Assembly (NCBI GenBank): GCA_963573385.1
Contig: CAUYLG010061931.1
Span: 35,790-99,789, forward strand
Source of the DNA: Cacajao melanocephalus
Taxonomy: Eukaryota; Chordata; Mammalia; Primates; Pitheciidae
Direction: 5' to 3'
Length of the DNA stretch: 64,000 nucleotides
The translations under genes were made by a program, and so were the position numbers. The notes beneath the pieces were generated by a model. The model saw nothing but the letters and a program-made list of their open reading frames with translations, searched no databases and was not told the origin of the DNA. Shown here one piece after another: positions 32,481 through 46,755 of the stretch (position 1 is its first letter; the number at the start of each line of letters is the position of its first letter).

Positions 32481-33488
32481 CACCTCCCTGAGCAAAAGTG
32501 GTTCCAGTTGGGTCTAGGGACAGGTTTGGAACCTGCTGGAGACAGCTTCCTTATCCTGCAGATAAGAATCTCCTATTTATAAGCTTGTTATGAGGCTAAA
32601 AAGAGAAAACATACATGGGAATGTATTACAACTAGAAAGTGTTATGCAAAATCAGGATTATACAATTCTTATCTCTTCTGAGGTCTCTTCCAATTCTAAG
32701 CTCATATAACCTAACAGTGCGGGTCACACAGCTAAATGCACTTTCCTCTATACCATATTTCTATACCATATTCCCCATAAGTTCACATCTTCCTGCTTGA
32801 CAGGCTAATGTGCTCTTGCCATCCCCCTCGATATTAGCCTAATTCTGATTTGAGGCTACAGAAGTGACAAGTGAAGCTATTTTAGAGGTACCTGGGGTCG
32901 TAAAACATTTTGAAAATTATTTGGCTGTCAGAGTCATGTCAGAGTAGATCTGCATGAAGATTCTGTGGTTCTGAAGCGAACATGAGGTGCCTTTCCACTT
33001 GTGCTCCAGAGAGAGCTGGCATGATAAACGGAGCCATTATCAGTCACTTTGCTGCATGCCAAAGAGGCCTGCTCTGAGCCCGCTAAGTCAGTGCCCTGGG
33101 GACTCACTCAGCAACTCCGAGGAAGCTTTGCAACCAAGAGGGCCTAGAAAGATCCAAGAATAGGAAACAAAAAGTCTCTTGCCAGGGAAAGGTACTTTTT
33201 TTAAGTGTCAGAAATGGTGGTCTTTTTTCAACAGGAGAGATCCCGAAAGCACTGAGAGGGATTATCTATCTTGCATTTTCTCAAAGAATGATTGAGAAAA
33301 GTTGCAAAAAATCGGAATTGAAATTATCTGGCCATTTATTCTTCCCCTCCATTTGGTGCATTGAGCCTAGCTGCCCCCTTTAAATAATAATAATAAATCC
33401 AATGAACATGGGAGGACACTGACAAAAAACTGATCATTTTTCTCAGCAACTTTGAACCAGTAGTTTTCAAATACAGGAAGCCTGGAGA
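32481..33488. other. No recognised feature
   Basis: Unique-looking. An exact 13-bp tandem repeat (ctataccatatt plus one base) lies at 32748-32773. No coding frame. Confidence 0.4.
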
Positions 33489-33493
33489 GGCCA

Positions 33494-33842
33494 TGTATTA
33501 GTCTGTTTTCACGCTGCTGATAAAGACATGCCGGAGACTGGGTGATCTACAAAAGAAAGAGATTTAATTGGACTTGCAGTTCCACATGGCTGGGGAAGCC
33601 TCACTATCATGGCAGAAAGCAAGGAGGAGCAAGTCACATCTTATATGGATGGCAGCAGGCAAAGAGAGAGCTTGTGCAGGGAAACTACCTCTTAGAACCA
33701 TCAGATCTCTTAAGACTTACTACCATGAGAACAGTATGGGAAAGACCTTCCCCCATGATTCAACTACCTCCTACCTGGTCCCTCCCACAACACGAGGGAA
33801 TTTAAAATGAGATCTGGGTGGGGAAACAGCCAAACCATACCA
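33494..33842 (-). mobile_element. THE1-type solo LTR with target-site duplication
   Basis: 349 bp antisense LTR from tgtattagtctgttttcacg to gccaaaccatacca, with gacatgccggagactgggtg, agttccacatggctggggaa and catcagatctcttaagac. The 5-bp target duplication ggcca is exact on both sides (33489-33493 and 33843-33847). No internal sequence, so it formed by LTR-LTR recombination. Confidence 0.95.
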
Positions 33843-34059
33843 GGCCATGAAGGTGTTTTACTTATTACTGTAGGTGGGAGAAGAAGGTAAGGAGACTCTG
33901 GTGGAACCAGGGTCTGCACTATAAATGCCAGGTCCATAAAGTTAACTACTTCACTTTTTATCTGTGCATATTGAGGGGGATCCCTCAAAATATCTAAAGG
34001 ACTGAAAAAGATTCAGGTAATTTCTAAACATATTCCTCTAAACCTCACAAACTCAGCTG

Positions 34060-34190
34060 TAAAGTCCTTTAGGATTAGAACCATATGTTATCCATTCCTG
34101 TATCCACCATGTCACATAGCACCTTGCACACAGTATATCCTCCATGGGCACTTGGTGAATGAATGAATAAATGAGCAAATAGTTATGAAA
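34060..34190 (+). repeat. L2 LINE 3' end
   Basis: aagtcctttaggattagaac, cctgtatccaccatgtcaca, tagcaccttgcacacagtat and tgaatgaatgaataaatgag match the extreme 3' end of L2. Confidence 0.78.
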
Positions 34191-35845
34191 GAACCAGGAG
34201 AAAGAAAGAGGAAGGAGATACAGAAAAGAGGAGATAGAAATGGAAGAATAGAGAAAAAGACTAATTGTGTAGAGAACAATTAATATATAAAATTAATAAA
34301 TAAAAATCAGAAAATGTGGTGATTTGTCAAGCTTAAGTGGCTTGACTGATAAAAAGCAATCAGGGATGCTTTGTGCTTTGTCAAGGGAAGCAGAAATCGT
34401 TGCCACAACCTTTCTCTGTACCCTGCTCCTTGTCTATCTTCCTCCCCCACCACAGACCCTACTGAACCACAGAGAAAACAGAAAGGTACCTTTCAGACAA
34501 AAATGTCTCTTACACATGACAAATTTATCTTACTTTTCTGGTTCCTACAGCCTTCTATATATAGGTCTATAATTCTAGACTGTGGTGGCTGAAATTATTC
34601 TGTGTATTTCCATCACCTAATTCTATGCACAAAGATTATTTGCACAATAGAGCCACCATCATATAAGTCTACCCCACTAATGCACTAGAAAGATTCAAAG
34701 TGGTGTATCAGACTCAGCAGCTTTCAATGAATATTATTTTTAATGCACTGTGGCAAAGTAAGCATCGATAGTGCTTTTGACCTTAATTATTTGTGATAAC
34801 TAGCTGAATAGAACCACATGGTTCTCAGAGCTGAAAAAGCCTATTTCCACAAACCTCCATCAAGTAATAATTATTGATGATTCCAATCTCTTTCAATAAA
34901 TATTTCAGAGCATCACAGAGTCATGGTGTCAGTAGCAGACAATGTCCTCCCAGATATGGGCTATTATTTTTTTTTCATTGCACAAAACAGAGAGCTTTTA
35001 TCCTCCTCTTCAGTGGACTGATTTATTTCTGTCACAAACTTCTGCTCAAAAATTATAATATCTAAGAAATTATCACTTCATGTCTTCTTCCAAACAACTA
35101 AAACCACCCTTGGCCTCCACTGTGCCTCATTTGTCTCAAATTATATCTGTCTACCACCTTCAAAAGCACTATCTCTAGGATCCAGGGAATAGCTGTATTT
35201 AAATAAGCCTGGATCTAAGCCTGGTATAGACTAAAAACCCTTAAGATTAGTCTGGATAAGCACAAATGAACTCTGAAATACAGCCAGCCCATTGTTATAT
35301 AACTCATCTTAGGTTTGTAAATCACTAGGTACAATTCACAATAAAATATTTGTCACGTTACTTACAGACAAAAACTGACATCCCTTTTCCTTTAAAATAA
35401 CAATACCTCGTTTATTGAAAACTTGTGACTATCCTCTGACTCTTCAATGAAGAAAATAAACACTAACAGAATTCAAAATATAAACTGTCAGTATGGGACA
35501 AAGGCTCAGGCCAATTATATTTTACCTCTGAAAGATCTGGATGGGTTATACCCTTCGGTTCACCTGTGCCATGCTTCAGTAAATGGTGGGCACTCAGTAA
35601 TTCTCACTGATTACATGTGCATTAAGAATTAAAAGCTCCAGCTAGGGTTTAGCAGAATATTAAGAATGGAAGTCAAGTTAAAAAAGCAGACACACTGAAT
35701 CACATAGATCCTACCTCCAATTTGTCTCTCTCAATTCCCTACTTCATTTCTATGGGCCTGATTCACACATTATCTCTGGCCTGGCAATAGCTCATGCTTT
35801 CAAATAGCTTCTAGAACTGTAGACCAAGGCAAGGGCCATCTATGA
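34191..35845. other. No recognised repeat or gene
   Basis: A purine-rich tract (34195-34260) and otherwise unique-looking DNA. The plus-strand frames at 34324-34592 overlap each other in different frames and show no domain. Confidence 0.4.
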
Positions 35846-35849
35846 AGCA

Positions 35850-36290
35850 AATAAATATATACAAGATCAGATTGACATCAGACTTCTCATCAGCAACTCT
35901 GAAAGTTACAAGATAAAGGTGCATTCAAAGTTCTACAAGATTCTGAACCAAAAATTCTACAGTCATACAAAATATCAATCAAGGCTGAGGATAACTTGTA
36001 CATATATTTAGATATGCACTGCTTCAGAACACTGATAATCCAAGTACCATTTGTGAGGAGAATTTTGAATATATATGTACGCCAGATTAGAAAATGAAAT
36101 TGAAACCCAAAAATGGAAGGCATAGGATTCCAAAAGAGAGAAGCTAACCCAGGAGGGCAAGATGCACTGATATGGTTCCTAACAACTCTTGGAACAATAA
36201 GCGGATCAAGACAGTGACCAGCCCAGGTTATGACAGAAAGCTGAAGTGCTCTTGAAAGATTTTCTTAGGAAAGAAGTATATACTCTGTGC
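35850..36290 (+). mobile_element. HAL1/L1M ORF1-like fragment
   Basis: gatcagattgacatcagact, ctcatcagcaactctgaaag, agattctgaaccaaaaattc and tttgtgaggagaattttgaa parallel the 3' part of ORF1 in HAL1 or old L1M elements. Heavily diverged, so subfamily is uncertain. Confidence 0.55.
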
Positions 36291-36499
36291 AACAGAAAAT
36301 CCTGAGTAATTTTAAGAATATGATAAAAGTTCACTTTTAACGTGACAACAATGGCAATAAAATACATTAAATAAAAGACAAGACATTGACTGATGAAAAG
36401 TTAATTTAAAAAAATAAACAGGACTCCAGCTGCAGCTACTCTTGCCCACGGCTGCAGCTTCCATCATCCTGGTATTTTTTGGAGCTTCCAAAAGAAACC

Positions 36500-36570
36500 C
36501 CAAAACAACAACAACAACAACAACAAAAAGAAAAAAGAAAAAGAAAAAACAAAACAAAAAACAGGAAAAA
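36500..36570. repeat. (CAA)n and A-rich simple repeat
   Basis: (caa)7-8 followed by aaaaag and aaaac variants. It makes the spurious minus-strand frame rich in V and F at 36312-36557. Confidence 0.9.
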
Positions 36571-37639
36571 AAGAATAGCTACTTTAAAAAGCCATGGTTT
36601 GAATGAGTCATGCTAAAATACTTAGAAAAGTAATAAAAGTGAACCCATTTGAGTTGGACATTAGGAATTTTCTTCCTCCAACGGCAAAAACATCGTAACA
36701 CTGGATGTAAAAACAAAAAAAATGAATGCAATGCCTTTAATTGAATTTGTGGTGAACAATATGTAGATGGCCACAGAAATAAATTATATTTATTGGTCTT
36801 TAGTCTTCACTTCAGTAAAAGCTAAAGACAAAACACATAACAATTATAGTTTCAGAAAAGGAGACGATTGTTTCACTATGACTGTGTAAAATTAAATAAG
36901 AGTCACAAAAAATTAGTTAGTAGCAAGGCAAGAGAGGAAATAGGGGGAAGAGTGAGGAGAGAAGCATAATCATGAGATTTATGAAAGTAACCACAAAGGA
37001 AACTAGAAAGAGCAGTGTGTAAAAGTGGCTGCCTTTGGAAAGTGAAACTGAGGTTGAGGAAGAATAAGCAGAAAAAAATGTGCTTTCCATTTCAAACTCC
37101 TCTTCACTTATGAAAAGTAAATTAATATATATATTTCCTTTAAGATGACATAAGAAAAATATATTAATACAGATAAAAGAAACAGGAGTCTTTAAATGAA
37201 CAATGCATAGCATGATCAGAACTATTTGTTTCTAAGTGCACACATATGCTTGGGAAGAAACCTCAAAGGACAGACAAATCACTCACAGTTCTTACATTTA
37301 GAAAGTAGATTACTGGTGATTTTCATTTTCTTCTTTACATCATTACACAGTACCCAATTCCTTTTTTACAATGATCACATATCTTAAACACACAAAAATG
37401 ATTTTACTCTTGAAAATTAAATTTTAAAATGTGGCCATAATCCTATAATTAGCCAATTATAAAATATCCATACACCTACTTCTAAATTTTGTAGATTTTT
37501 AAATATTTTAAATATTAAGTGGTATTATGAATATATATATTCTACATAGGATTATACAGAACATGTCACAATTTTTTCAAGCATTCACCATCCATTTATT
37601 TACATGTTCATGCCTCTATTACATCACTATTGCACAAAC
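36571..37639. other. No recognised feature
   Basis: A+T-rich. A minus-strand frame of 98 codons at 36917-37213 is hydrophobic by composition only, with no family resemblance. Confidence 0.4.
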
Positions 37640-37770
37640 TTGCAGGCATGTTCACTCATCCAACATGTCTTTTTTCCCCAGAATGTAAGATCCTGAAGCT
37701 CAGAACTATGGTTTAATAATTCCATACCTCTAATCTTTTACTCAGGAAAGACATGTAATATGTACATTGA
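37640..37770 (+). repeat. L2-like 3' fragment
   Basis: ccccagaatgtaagatcctg and aagctcagaactatggttta resemble the L2 'agaatgtaagctcc...gggcag' segment. Weak. Confidence 0.4.
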
Positions 37771-37818
37771 CAAACCTGACAATAAGTTTGACATACTTCC
37801 CTCCCATGCGTGCAGTTA

Positions 37819-38170
<352 letters not shown>

Positions 38171-38181
38171 AGTAGCAGTGC

Positions 38182-38982
38182 ACTATGCCAATATGCTGTC
38201 TTCCACATACACAGAGTTCTCAACAGCATAACTACTGCTATTTTGACCTGGATAATTCTTTATGGTGGGGGCTGTCCTCTGCATGATAGCAGGTTTAGCA
38301 GCATCGCTAGCACTGGGCAGTAACACCCTCTTCCCAGTTGTAACAACTGAAATTGCAAGTTGTCTTCTGGAGGCCAAATTCACCCTGCTTGAGAACTAGT
38401 AACATAGAGAGTATGTGTGTCATTCTTGAGCATCCTCATCAGGGTTTACCTCCAAACCTTTCACTGGGTGAGGTATCCCCTTGCTTAGTCTAGATGTCAC
38501 CTGGGCGGGATATCTGACCCATTCTTTACCTACTGCAGTCTTTTTAGTGCAGCCACACTAACAGTTGTGGTTCTCTTTTGAACTATCCAGGAACAGTAGA
38601 AAATTGGAATGAGGACGATCTTCATCTTTTTCATTAAAGGCATTATGTCAGCTTTCTTTCTGTGCTGCTATTGTGAAATATTTCAGTAAAAATTCAGCCT
38701 TCAGAAATTCTAGGCAAGAAAGTGCCATCTCTATGTTTGTAGGCATCCCCAAAACTCCAGGGGATACATTTCAGGCTCTCCGAAGAACACTTTTCCATGC
38801 ACTGTTCTATACATTACACAGCTCTGAAAGGCTTCAGGGAAGGAATGAGATATCATCTCCTCCTGCCCCTCTAAAAGTATATCCCAATCATTATGAATGA
38901 CTCTCAAAGCCCCTCTCTTGGCTTCAGGGAAAACATTCACTCCCCTGTTCTTCATGATGGAGAAAGAAAACAATCACTTTTC
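38182..38982. other. No recognised feature
   Basis: Unique-looking. Overlapping frames at 38135-38383 and 38673-38973 occur on both strands and lack any family resemblance. Confidence 0.4.
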
Positions 38983-38987
38983 AGCTT

Positions 38988-39340
38988 TATATTGGTCTGT
39001 TTTTACACTGCTGATTAAGACATACCAGAGACTGGGAAGAAAAATTATTTTAATTGGACATACAGTTCCACATGGCTGGGGAGGCCTCAGAATCATGGCA
39101 GGACGTGAAAGGCACTTCTTACATGGCAGTGGCAAGAGAAAATTGGGAAGATGCAAAAGTAGAAACCCCTAATAAAACCATGAGATTTCATGAGAATTAT
39201 TCACTACCAGGAGAACAGTATGGGGGAAACCGACCCCATAATTCAAATTATCTCCCACTGGGTCTCTCCTGCAACATGTGGGAACTATGGGAGTACAATT
39301 CAAGATAAAATTTGGGTGGGGACACAGCCAAATCATATCA
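38988..39340 (-). mobile_element. 3' LTR of the MST/THE1 element
   Basis: Antisense LTR, tatattggtctgtttttaca to cacagccaaatcatatca. It is the 3' LTR with respect to element transcription. A polypurine tract lies next to it on the internal side (pyrimidines on the plus strand, 39341-39359). Confidence 0.92.
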
Positions 39341-40814
39341 TTTTTTCCCTGGCCCCTCCAAATCTCATGTCCTCACATTTCAAAACCAGTCATGCCTTCC
39401 CAATAGTGCCCCACAGTCCAAAGTCTCATCTAAGACAAGTCCCTTCCACCTATGAGCCTATAAAATCAAAAGCAAGATAGTTACTTCGTGGATACAATAG
39501 AGGTACAGGTAAATACAGCCATTCCAAATGGGAGAAATTGGGCAAACAAAGGGGTTACAGGCCCCATGCAAGTCCAAAATACACTGGGGCAGTCAAATTC
39601 TAAAGCTCCAAAATGATCTCCTTTGACTCCATGTCTCATATAGGTTGCCATGGTCTTGGGCAGCTCCCCCACTCTGGCTTTGCAGGGTACAGCCTTCCTC
39701 CCAGCTGCTTTCACAGGCTGGTGGTACTTCCAGCTTTTCCAGGCACACGGTACGAGGTGTTGGTGGATTTACCATTCTGGGGTCTGGAAGACAGTGGCCC
39801 TCTTCTCACAGTTCCACTATGCAGTGCCCCAGTAAGGACTCTGGGTAGGGGCTCCAACCCCACATTTCCCTTCCGCACTGCCCTAGCAGAGGTCCTCCAT
39901 GAGTGTCCCGACCCTACAGCAAACTTTTGCCTGGGCATCCAGGTGCTTCCATACATCTGAAATCTAGGTGGAGGTTTCCAAACCTCAATTCTTGACTTCT
40001 GTGCACCCGCAGGCTCAACACCACGTGGAAGCTGCCAAGGTTTGGGGTTTGCAGGCTCTGAAACCATAGGCCCCTTTTAGTAACAGCTGCAGTGGCTGGG
40101 ACGCAGGGCACCAAGTCCCTAGGCTGCATACAGCATGGGGACCCTGGGCCTTGCCAGTGAAACCATTTTTTCCTCCTACACTTTCATGTCTATAATGGGA
40201 GGGGCTGCCATGAGGACCTATGACATGCCCTGGAGACATTTTCCCTATTGTCTTGGGGATTAATGTTGGGCTTCTGTTACTTAAATAAATTTCTGCAGCC
40301 AGCTTGAATTTCTCCTCAAAAAATAGGGGTTTCTTTTCTACTGCATCATTACGCTGCAAATTTTCTGAACTTTAATGCTGTTTCCCTTTTAAAACAAAAT
40401 GCTTTTAACAGCACCCAAGATACCTTTTGGATGCTTTACTACTTAGAAATTTCTTCTGCCAGATACCCTAAGTCATCTTTTTGAATACAAAGTTCCATAA
40501 ATCTCTAGGGCAGGAAGAGGCAAAATACGCCAGTCTCTTTGCTGAAACAACAAAATCACCTCTGCTCCAGTTCCCAACAAGTTCCTCATCTCCATCTGAG
40601 ACCACCTCAGCCTGGACCTTATTGTTCATATCATTATCAACACTTTGGTCAAAGCCATTCAACAAGTCTTTAGGAGGTTCCAAACTTTCCCACATTTTCC
40701 TATCATCTGAGCGCTCCAAACTGCTCCATTCTCTGCCTGATACTAGTTCCAAAGTTGCTTCCACATTTTGGGGTATCTTGTCAGCAACGCCCCACTCTAC
40801 TGGTACCAATTTAC
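39341..40814 (-). mobile_element. MST/THE1 internal region
   Basis: Non-LTR part between the two LTRs. Next to the 5' LTR, in sense, gtaaattggtaccagtagag is the primer-binding-site region (tggtaccagtagagtgg). At the other end is the polypurine tract. Gag-like coding capacity is degraded to short overlapping frames, with no reverse transcriptase, as is usual in this family. Confidence 0.88.
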
Positions 40815-41165
40815 TGTATTAGTTTATTTTCACACTTCTGATAAAGACATACTAGACTCTAGAAAGAAAGAGATTTAATTGGACTTACAGTTCCACATGG
40901 CTAGGGAGGCCTCAGAATCATGGTAGGAGGTAAAAGGAACTTCTTACGTGGCGGCAGCAAGAGAAAATCAGGATGCAAAAGTGGAAACTCCTGATAAAAC
41001 CATCAGATATCATGAGACTTATTCACTACCAGAAGAACATTATTGGGGGAAACTGCCCCTACGATTTAAATTATCTCCCACTGGGTCCCTCCCACAACAT
41101 GTGGGAATTATGGGAGTATAATTCAAGATGAGATTGGGGTGAGGACACAGAGCCAAACCATATCA
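40815..41165 (-). mobile_element. 5' LTR of the MST/THE1 element
   Basis: Antisense LTR, tgtattagtttattttcaca to gccaaaccatatca, 351 bp. It resembles the partner LTR closely, and the divergence between the pair dates the insertion. Confidence 0.92.
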
Positions 41166-41185
41166 AGTTTGAATATAATACTACC

Positions 41186-41477
41186 TTTTTTTTTTGAGAT
41201 GGAGTTTTGATCTTGTTGTCCAGGCTGGAGTGTAATGGCATGATCTTGGCACATTGCAACCTCTGCCTCCCAAGGTACAAGCAATTCTCCTGTCCCAGCC
41301 CCCCAAGTAGCTTGGATTACAGGCCTGTGCCACTATGCCCAGCTATTTTTTGTATATCGTAGAGATGGGGTTTCACCATGTTAGTCAGGCTGGTCATGAA
41401 CTCCTGACCTTAGGTGATCCACCTGGCTCAGCCTTCCAAAGTGCTGGGATTACAGGAGAGTGCCACTGCACCCGGCC
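41186..41477 (-). mobile_element. Alu, antisense, with target-site duplication
   Basis: Poly(T) at 41186-41195, then gagatggagttttgatcttg through the left monomer to gccactgcacccggcc. The flanks tgaatataata (41170-41180) and tgaatataaca (41478-41488) form the duplication. It starts only about 20 bp after the MST/THE1 element. Confidence 0.95.
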
Positions 41478-41516
41478 TGAATATAACACTTCTTAGAAGA
41501 CTGCAAATCTCAGTAG

Positions 41517-42235
<719 letters not shown>

Positions 42236-43266
42236 CACCAGTCTTGGGGTGGGGAGATGGTTGAAAGAGAAGGGCAGGTTGTGCCTCTGCGTATTAAGCC
42301 CTGGAGAGATAACTAGCCTCAGTTTTTTGTAGTTTCATTTAAATGAGGAATACTTAGACTCTCCTCAACTCTGAGATCTTATCACCAATTCTGGAGCAAT
42401 AGAACCAGAAAATTCCCACTCATTGTCATGTTATATATGCATTTAGTGGGATTTTAACAGCATCCAAAAGGAAGGCCAAATTTTCAGCAATGCAAAGAGA
42501 AAAATGGCTCCTCTGTTTCTTAAGGCAATAGCACCTTGCCTGTATGAACCTGGGTGAAGGTTCTATGATGCAGTGACATGTCTGCTCAGTGATTTCATGG
42601 ACGATATACCATAAACATGGCTGACTTGCGAAATTACCTCTTTGCATTGCTGGCTGGAAAACTGTTTTCAAACACTGGTCAAGGTCTGGATGGCATCCTT
42701 CTAAGTAGACATAAATCACTACCTTGAGTGCTCTAAACAACACCGAGAGAGGAAACGATCTTGGCAGTCACTTAACTCAATCCTTCATTTGATGTTTCAG
42801 TGACTTCTTTCTGCCTATGGCCATGTTAGGTTATACATAAAGCAGAACACTTGATAAATATAACCAGGCTAGGATTCCATATATCCATATACAGAAGTCC
42901 TATCTAGAGAGTGAATGAAGCTGTATGCATTTTCACACCTAAAACATTGTTTTTAAAGCTGGTCATCAAGATTCTTGGTTGAATAAGAAAACACTGTCTG
43001 CCATTCTACACCCACTGTATGACTGGGTCGCCTAGTGAAGAGGTGAATAGTATTTAAAGTGAAAAGAAGACATCACAAGAATTTGATAGTCTATTCTTAG
43101 CCTAAGAAAAGCAGTTCGTTGAATATCTGACCTTGGGCAAGTCCATTGACCACTTTTGACTTTTTGTTTCCTCATCTTAAAACAAGAGGATGAACAGTAA
43201 AGTAAAAAAAGTAAATCTCCATGAATGTTGCTTTCAGTTGTTAAATTCTCCAAATCTCACTATATA
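42236..43266. other. No recognised gene; one weak MIR-like stretch
   Basis: Unique-looking. About 43100-43200 (tctgaccttgggcaagtcca, tttcctcatcttaaaacaag) looks like part of a sense MIR. The minus-strand frame at 42426-42743 (105 codons) shows no domain. Confidence 0.4.
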
Positions 43267-43267
43267 T

Positions 43268-43268
<1 letters not shown>

Positions 43269-43298
<30 letters not shown>
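43269..43298. repeat. (GT)n microsatellite
   Basis: Fifteen uninterrupted GT units, a probable length polymorphism. Confidence 0.97.
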
Positions 43299-43301
<3 letters not shown>

Positions 43302-43440
43302 CATATTCCAAAACAATTTGTCCTATCCTATTCTGCTCATCTAATTTTGCCTACATCCTTCTGCTTAACTTTTTCTAGCCATATTACCTAAGTCTCTACA
43401 CCCACAAACCCCTCCACCCTGGGTGATGTTATCTCTGTGA

Positions 43441-44380
<940 letters not shown>

Positions 44381-44537
44381 GCGGTGAGAGGAGAAAAGGA
44401 ACTGGTGATACAGAAACAACTTTCTCCATAATACTGATCTGTCCAGGGGTTTTTCCTTTCTCTAATTCAACCAGACACTTATAACAGTAACTCACATTTA
44501 ATGTACATAATTTTACATGTGCAGCACTTTGTTCGTA

Positions 44538-44894
44538 TAGGCAAACCTCATTTTATTGTGCTTTGCTTTATTGAGCTTTACAGATATTTCATTTTTTACA
44601 AATTGAAGGTTTGTGGCAACCCTGCGTCAAGTAAATGTATCTGTGCCATTGTTCCAACAGCATGTGCTCACTTCACATCTCTGTGTCACATTTTTTAGCA
44701 ATAAAGTAATCTTTAATTAAGGCCTGTACTTTTAAAAGATATACTGCTATTGTACACTTAATAAACTATGGAGTAGTGTAAATATAACTTTTATATGCAC
44801 TGGAAAACCAAAAAATTTCATGTGACTCACTTTATTGTGATACTTTATTGCAATGGTCTGTAACTGAACTCACAATATCTGCAACGTATGACTG
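44538..44894 (+). mobile_element. Tigger1-derived MITE-like DNA transposon with TA duplication
   Basis: 357 bp. The left end taggcaaacctcattttatt and the right end tctgcaacgtatgactg are the inverted ends of a Tigger1-type element, flanked by TA on both sides (44536-44537, 44895-44896). The interior keeps both ends of the autonomous transposon (aaattgaaggtttgtggcaa near the left, gcaataaagtaatctttaat near the right), but all of the transposase gene is deleted. It is a non-autonomous deletion derivative. Confidence 0.9.
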
Positions 44895-44904
44895 TATTTA
44901 AACA

Positions 44905-45090
44905 CATTCCTTTTTTTTAATCCCCATAAAATCAAATGCAGCAAATCTATTGTTTTCCCCATTTTATATTTGAGGCAGCTGAGGCTCCAAACCTTAAATA
45001 CCTTCTCTATACAAAGTTAAGTAGAAGGGTCAAGATTCCAATCCAGTTTCCGTGACTTCAGAGCCCATAGTCTCAACACCGTATGGCAGA
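44905..45090 (-). repeat. MIR SINE fragment
   Basis: Antisense MIR: ttttccccattttatatttg, aggcagctgaggctccaaac, agaagggtcaagattccaat, cttcagagcccatagtctca. Confidence 0.75.
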
Positions 45091-45245
45091 GAAATCAGAG
45101 GTTCATAGACATCCTATGACTTTGCCAAGATGGTTAAGTGTTGGAAAATAAACCAGGTCTACACCAGCCTTGGCACAACCTGCCTCTCCATCTCACACGT
45201 GCTTCCCGCCCTTCCATTAGGTTGCTCCTACAACACATTTGTTCT

Positions 45246-45543
<298 letters not shown>

Positions 45544-45558
45544 ACACATTTGTTCTCA

Positions 45559-45968
<410 letters not shown>

Positions 45969-45978
45969 ACTCTAAATG

Positions 45979-46544
45979 TCACACGTTTTAGTGCTAAAAT
46001 ATAAATTTGATGGAACTAGTTTTTGGAGCTTGGACTCCCATAGTTACCTTCCAGCACAGTAGGCAGAAAAGACAGTAGCTACTTTGACCAAAAGGAAATG
46101 GAAGAAGGATAGCACACCATCAAAAATTTTGCACAAATAACAAGAGTTTATAATATTTGCTCTTCTGTTTCATTTGTAAGCACTTGCTCAAGCTTGTACA
46201 TAGGGAGGTGGTCCTAAAACTGTTATGGCCCACTGTATAATTGATGACACACAGTACTAAGGATTCATTCATGTCCCTAAGGCTGAATGTTTATTTGAAT
46301 ATAATACAGAAATTAATGAGCTCTTTCCCTAACTCATTGGTAAGGCATGTTTTGAAATGTTACTGAAGTTTCTTTCAAGGGTGGATGTTGACATCCTGGC
46401 CAATGCTGTGAAGAGCATTATTTTTAAACATATTCAGCAAACTCAGGAAGTTATTGGGTAAGCTTCATTTATTCAATATTATTAAGGAATGAGGCATTTG
46501 GTATAAATTAATTGTTCATGATTATTCTTAAATAACCAACCAGT
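45979..46544. other. No recognised feature
   Basis: Unique-looking sequence, no frame of note. Confidence 0.4.
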
Positions 46545-46755
46545 TAATGATAATCTCTACATATACATTCTCATTTAATCACCAAAGCAGCCCATATTAG
46601 ATGAGTATTTTAAATACCCAATACGCACATGAGGACACTACGGCCTAGGAAGGATAGGTAGCTTATCCAAAATTAGACAAGTAGCAAAAGGAAAAATTCA
46701 GGATTCCAAACCCCATCAGTCTGATGCCAAAGTCCCTACTCCCTTCCCTGCTCCT
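46545..46755 (-). repeat. MIR SINE fragment
   Basis: Antisense MIR: tacattctcatttaatcacc, gatgagtattttaaatac, acatgaggacactacggcct, ggataggtagcttatccaaa, cagtctgatgccaaagtccc. Confidence 0.78.

Larger units (their letters stand above)
38988..41165 (-). mobile_element. Nearly complete MST/THE1-type MaLR element (LTR-internal-LTR)
   Basis: Two direct LTRs of about 350 bp bound an internal region of about 1.47 kb, in antisense. The probable target duplication is agctt (38983-38987) and agttt (41166-41170), one mismatch. Most members of this family in primate genomes are solo LTRs, so an element with both LTRs is the less common state. These elements are non-autonomous and depended on ERVL-class enzymes. 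The total length of about 2.2 kb equals that expected of a complete copy. All frames inside (for example 39613-39960, 40015-40359, 40468-40822) are short and conflicting. Confidence 0.92.

Noticed and set aside
39613..40822. Frames of 113-118 codons on both strands
   Set aside because: Inside the MST/THE1 internal region. Mutually overlapping and not an intact gag.
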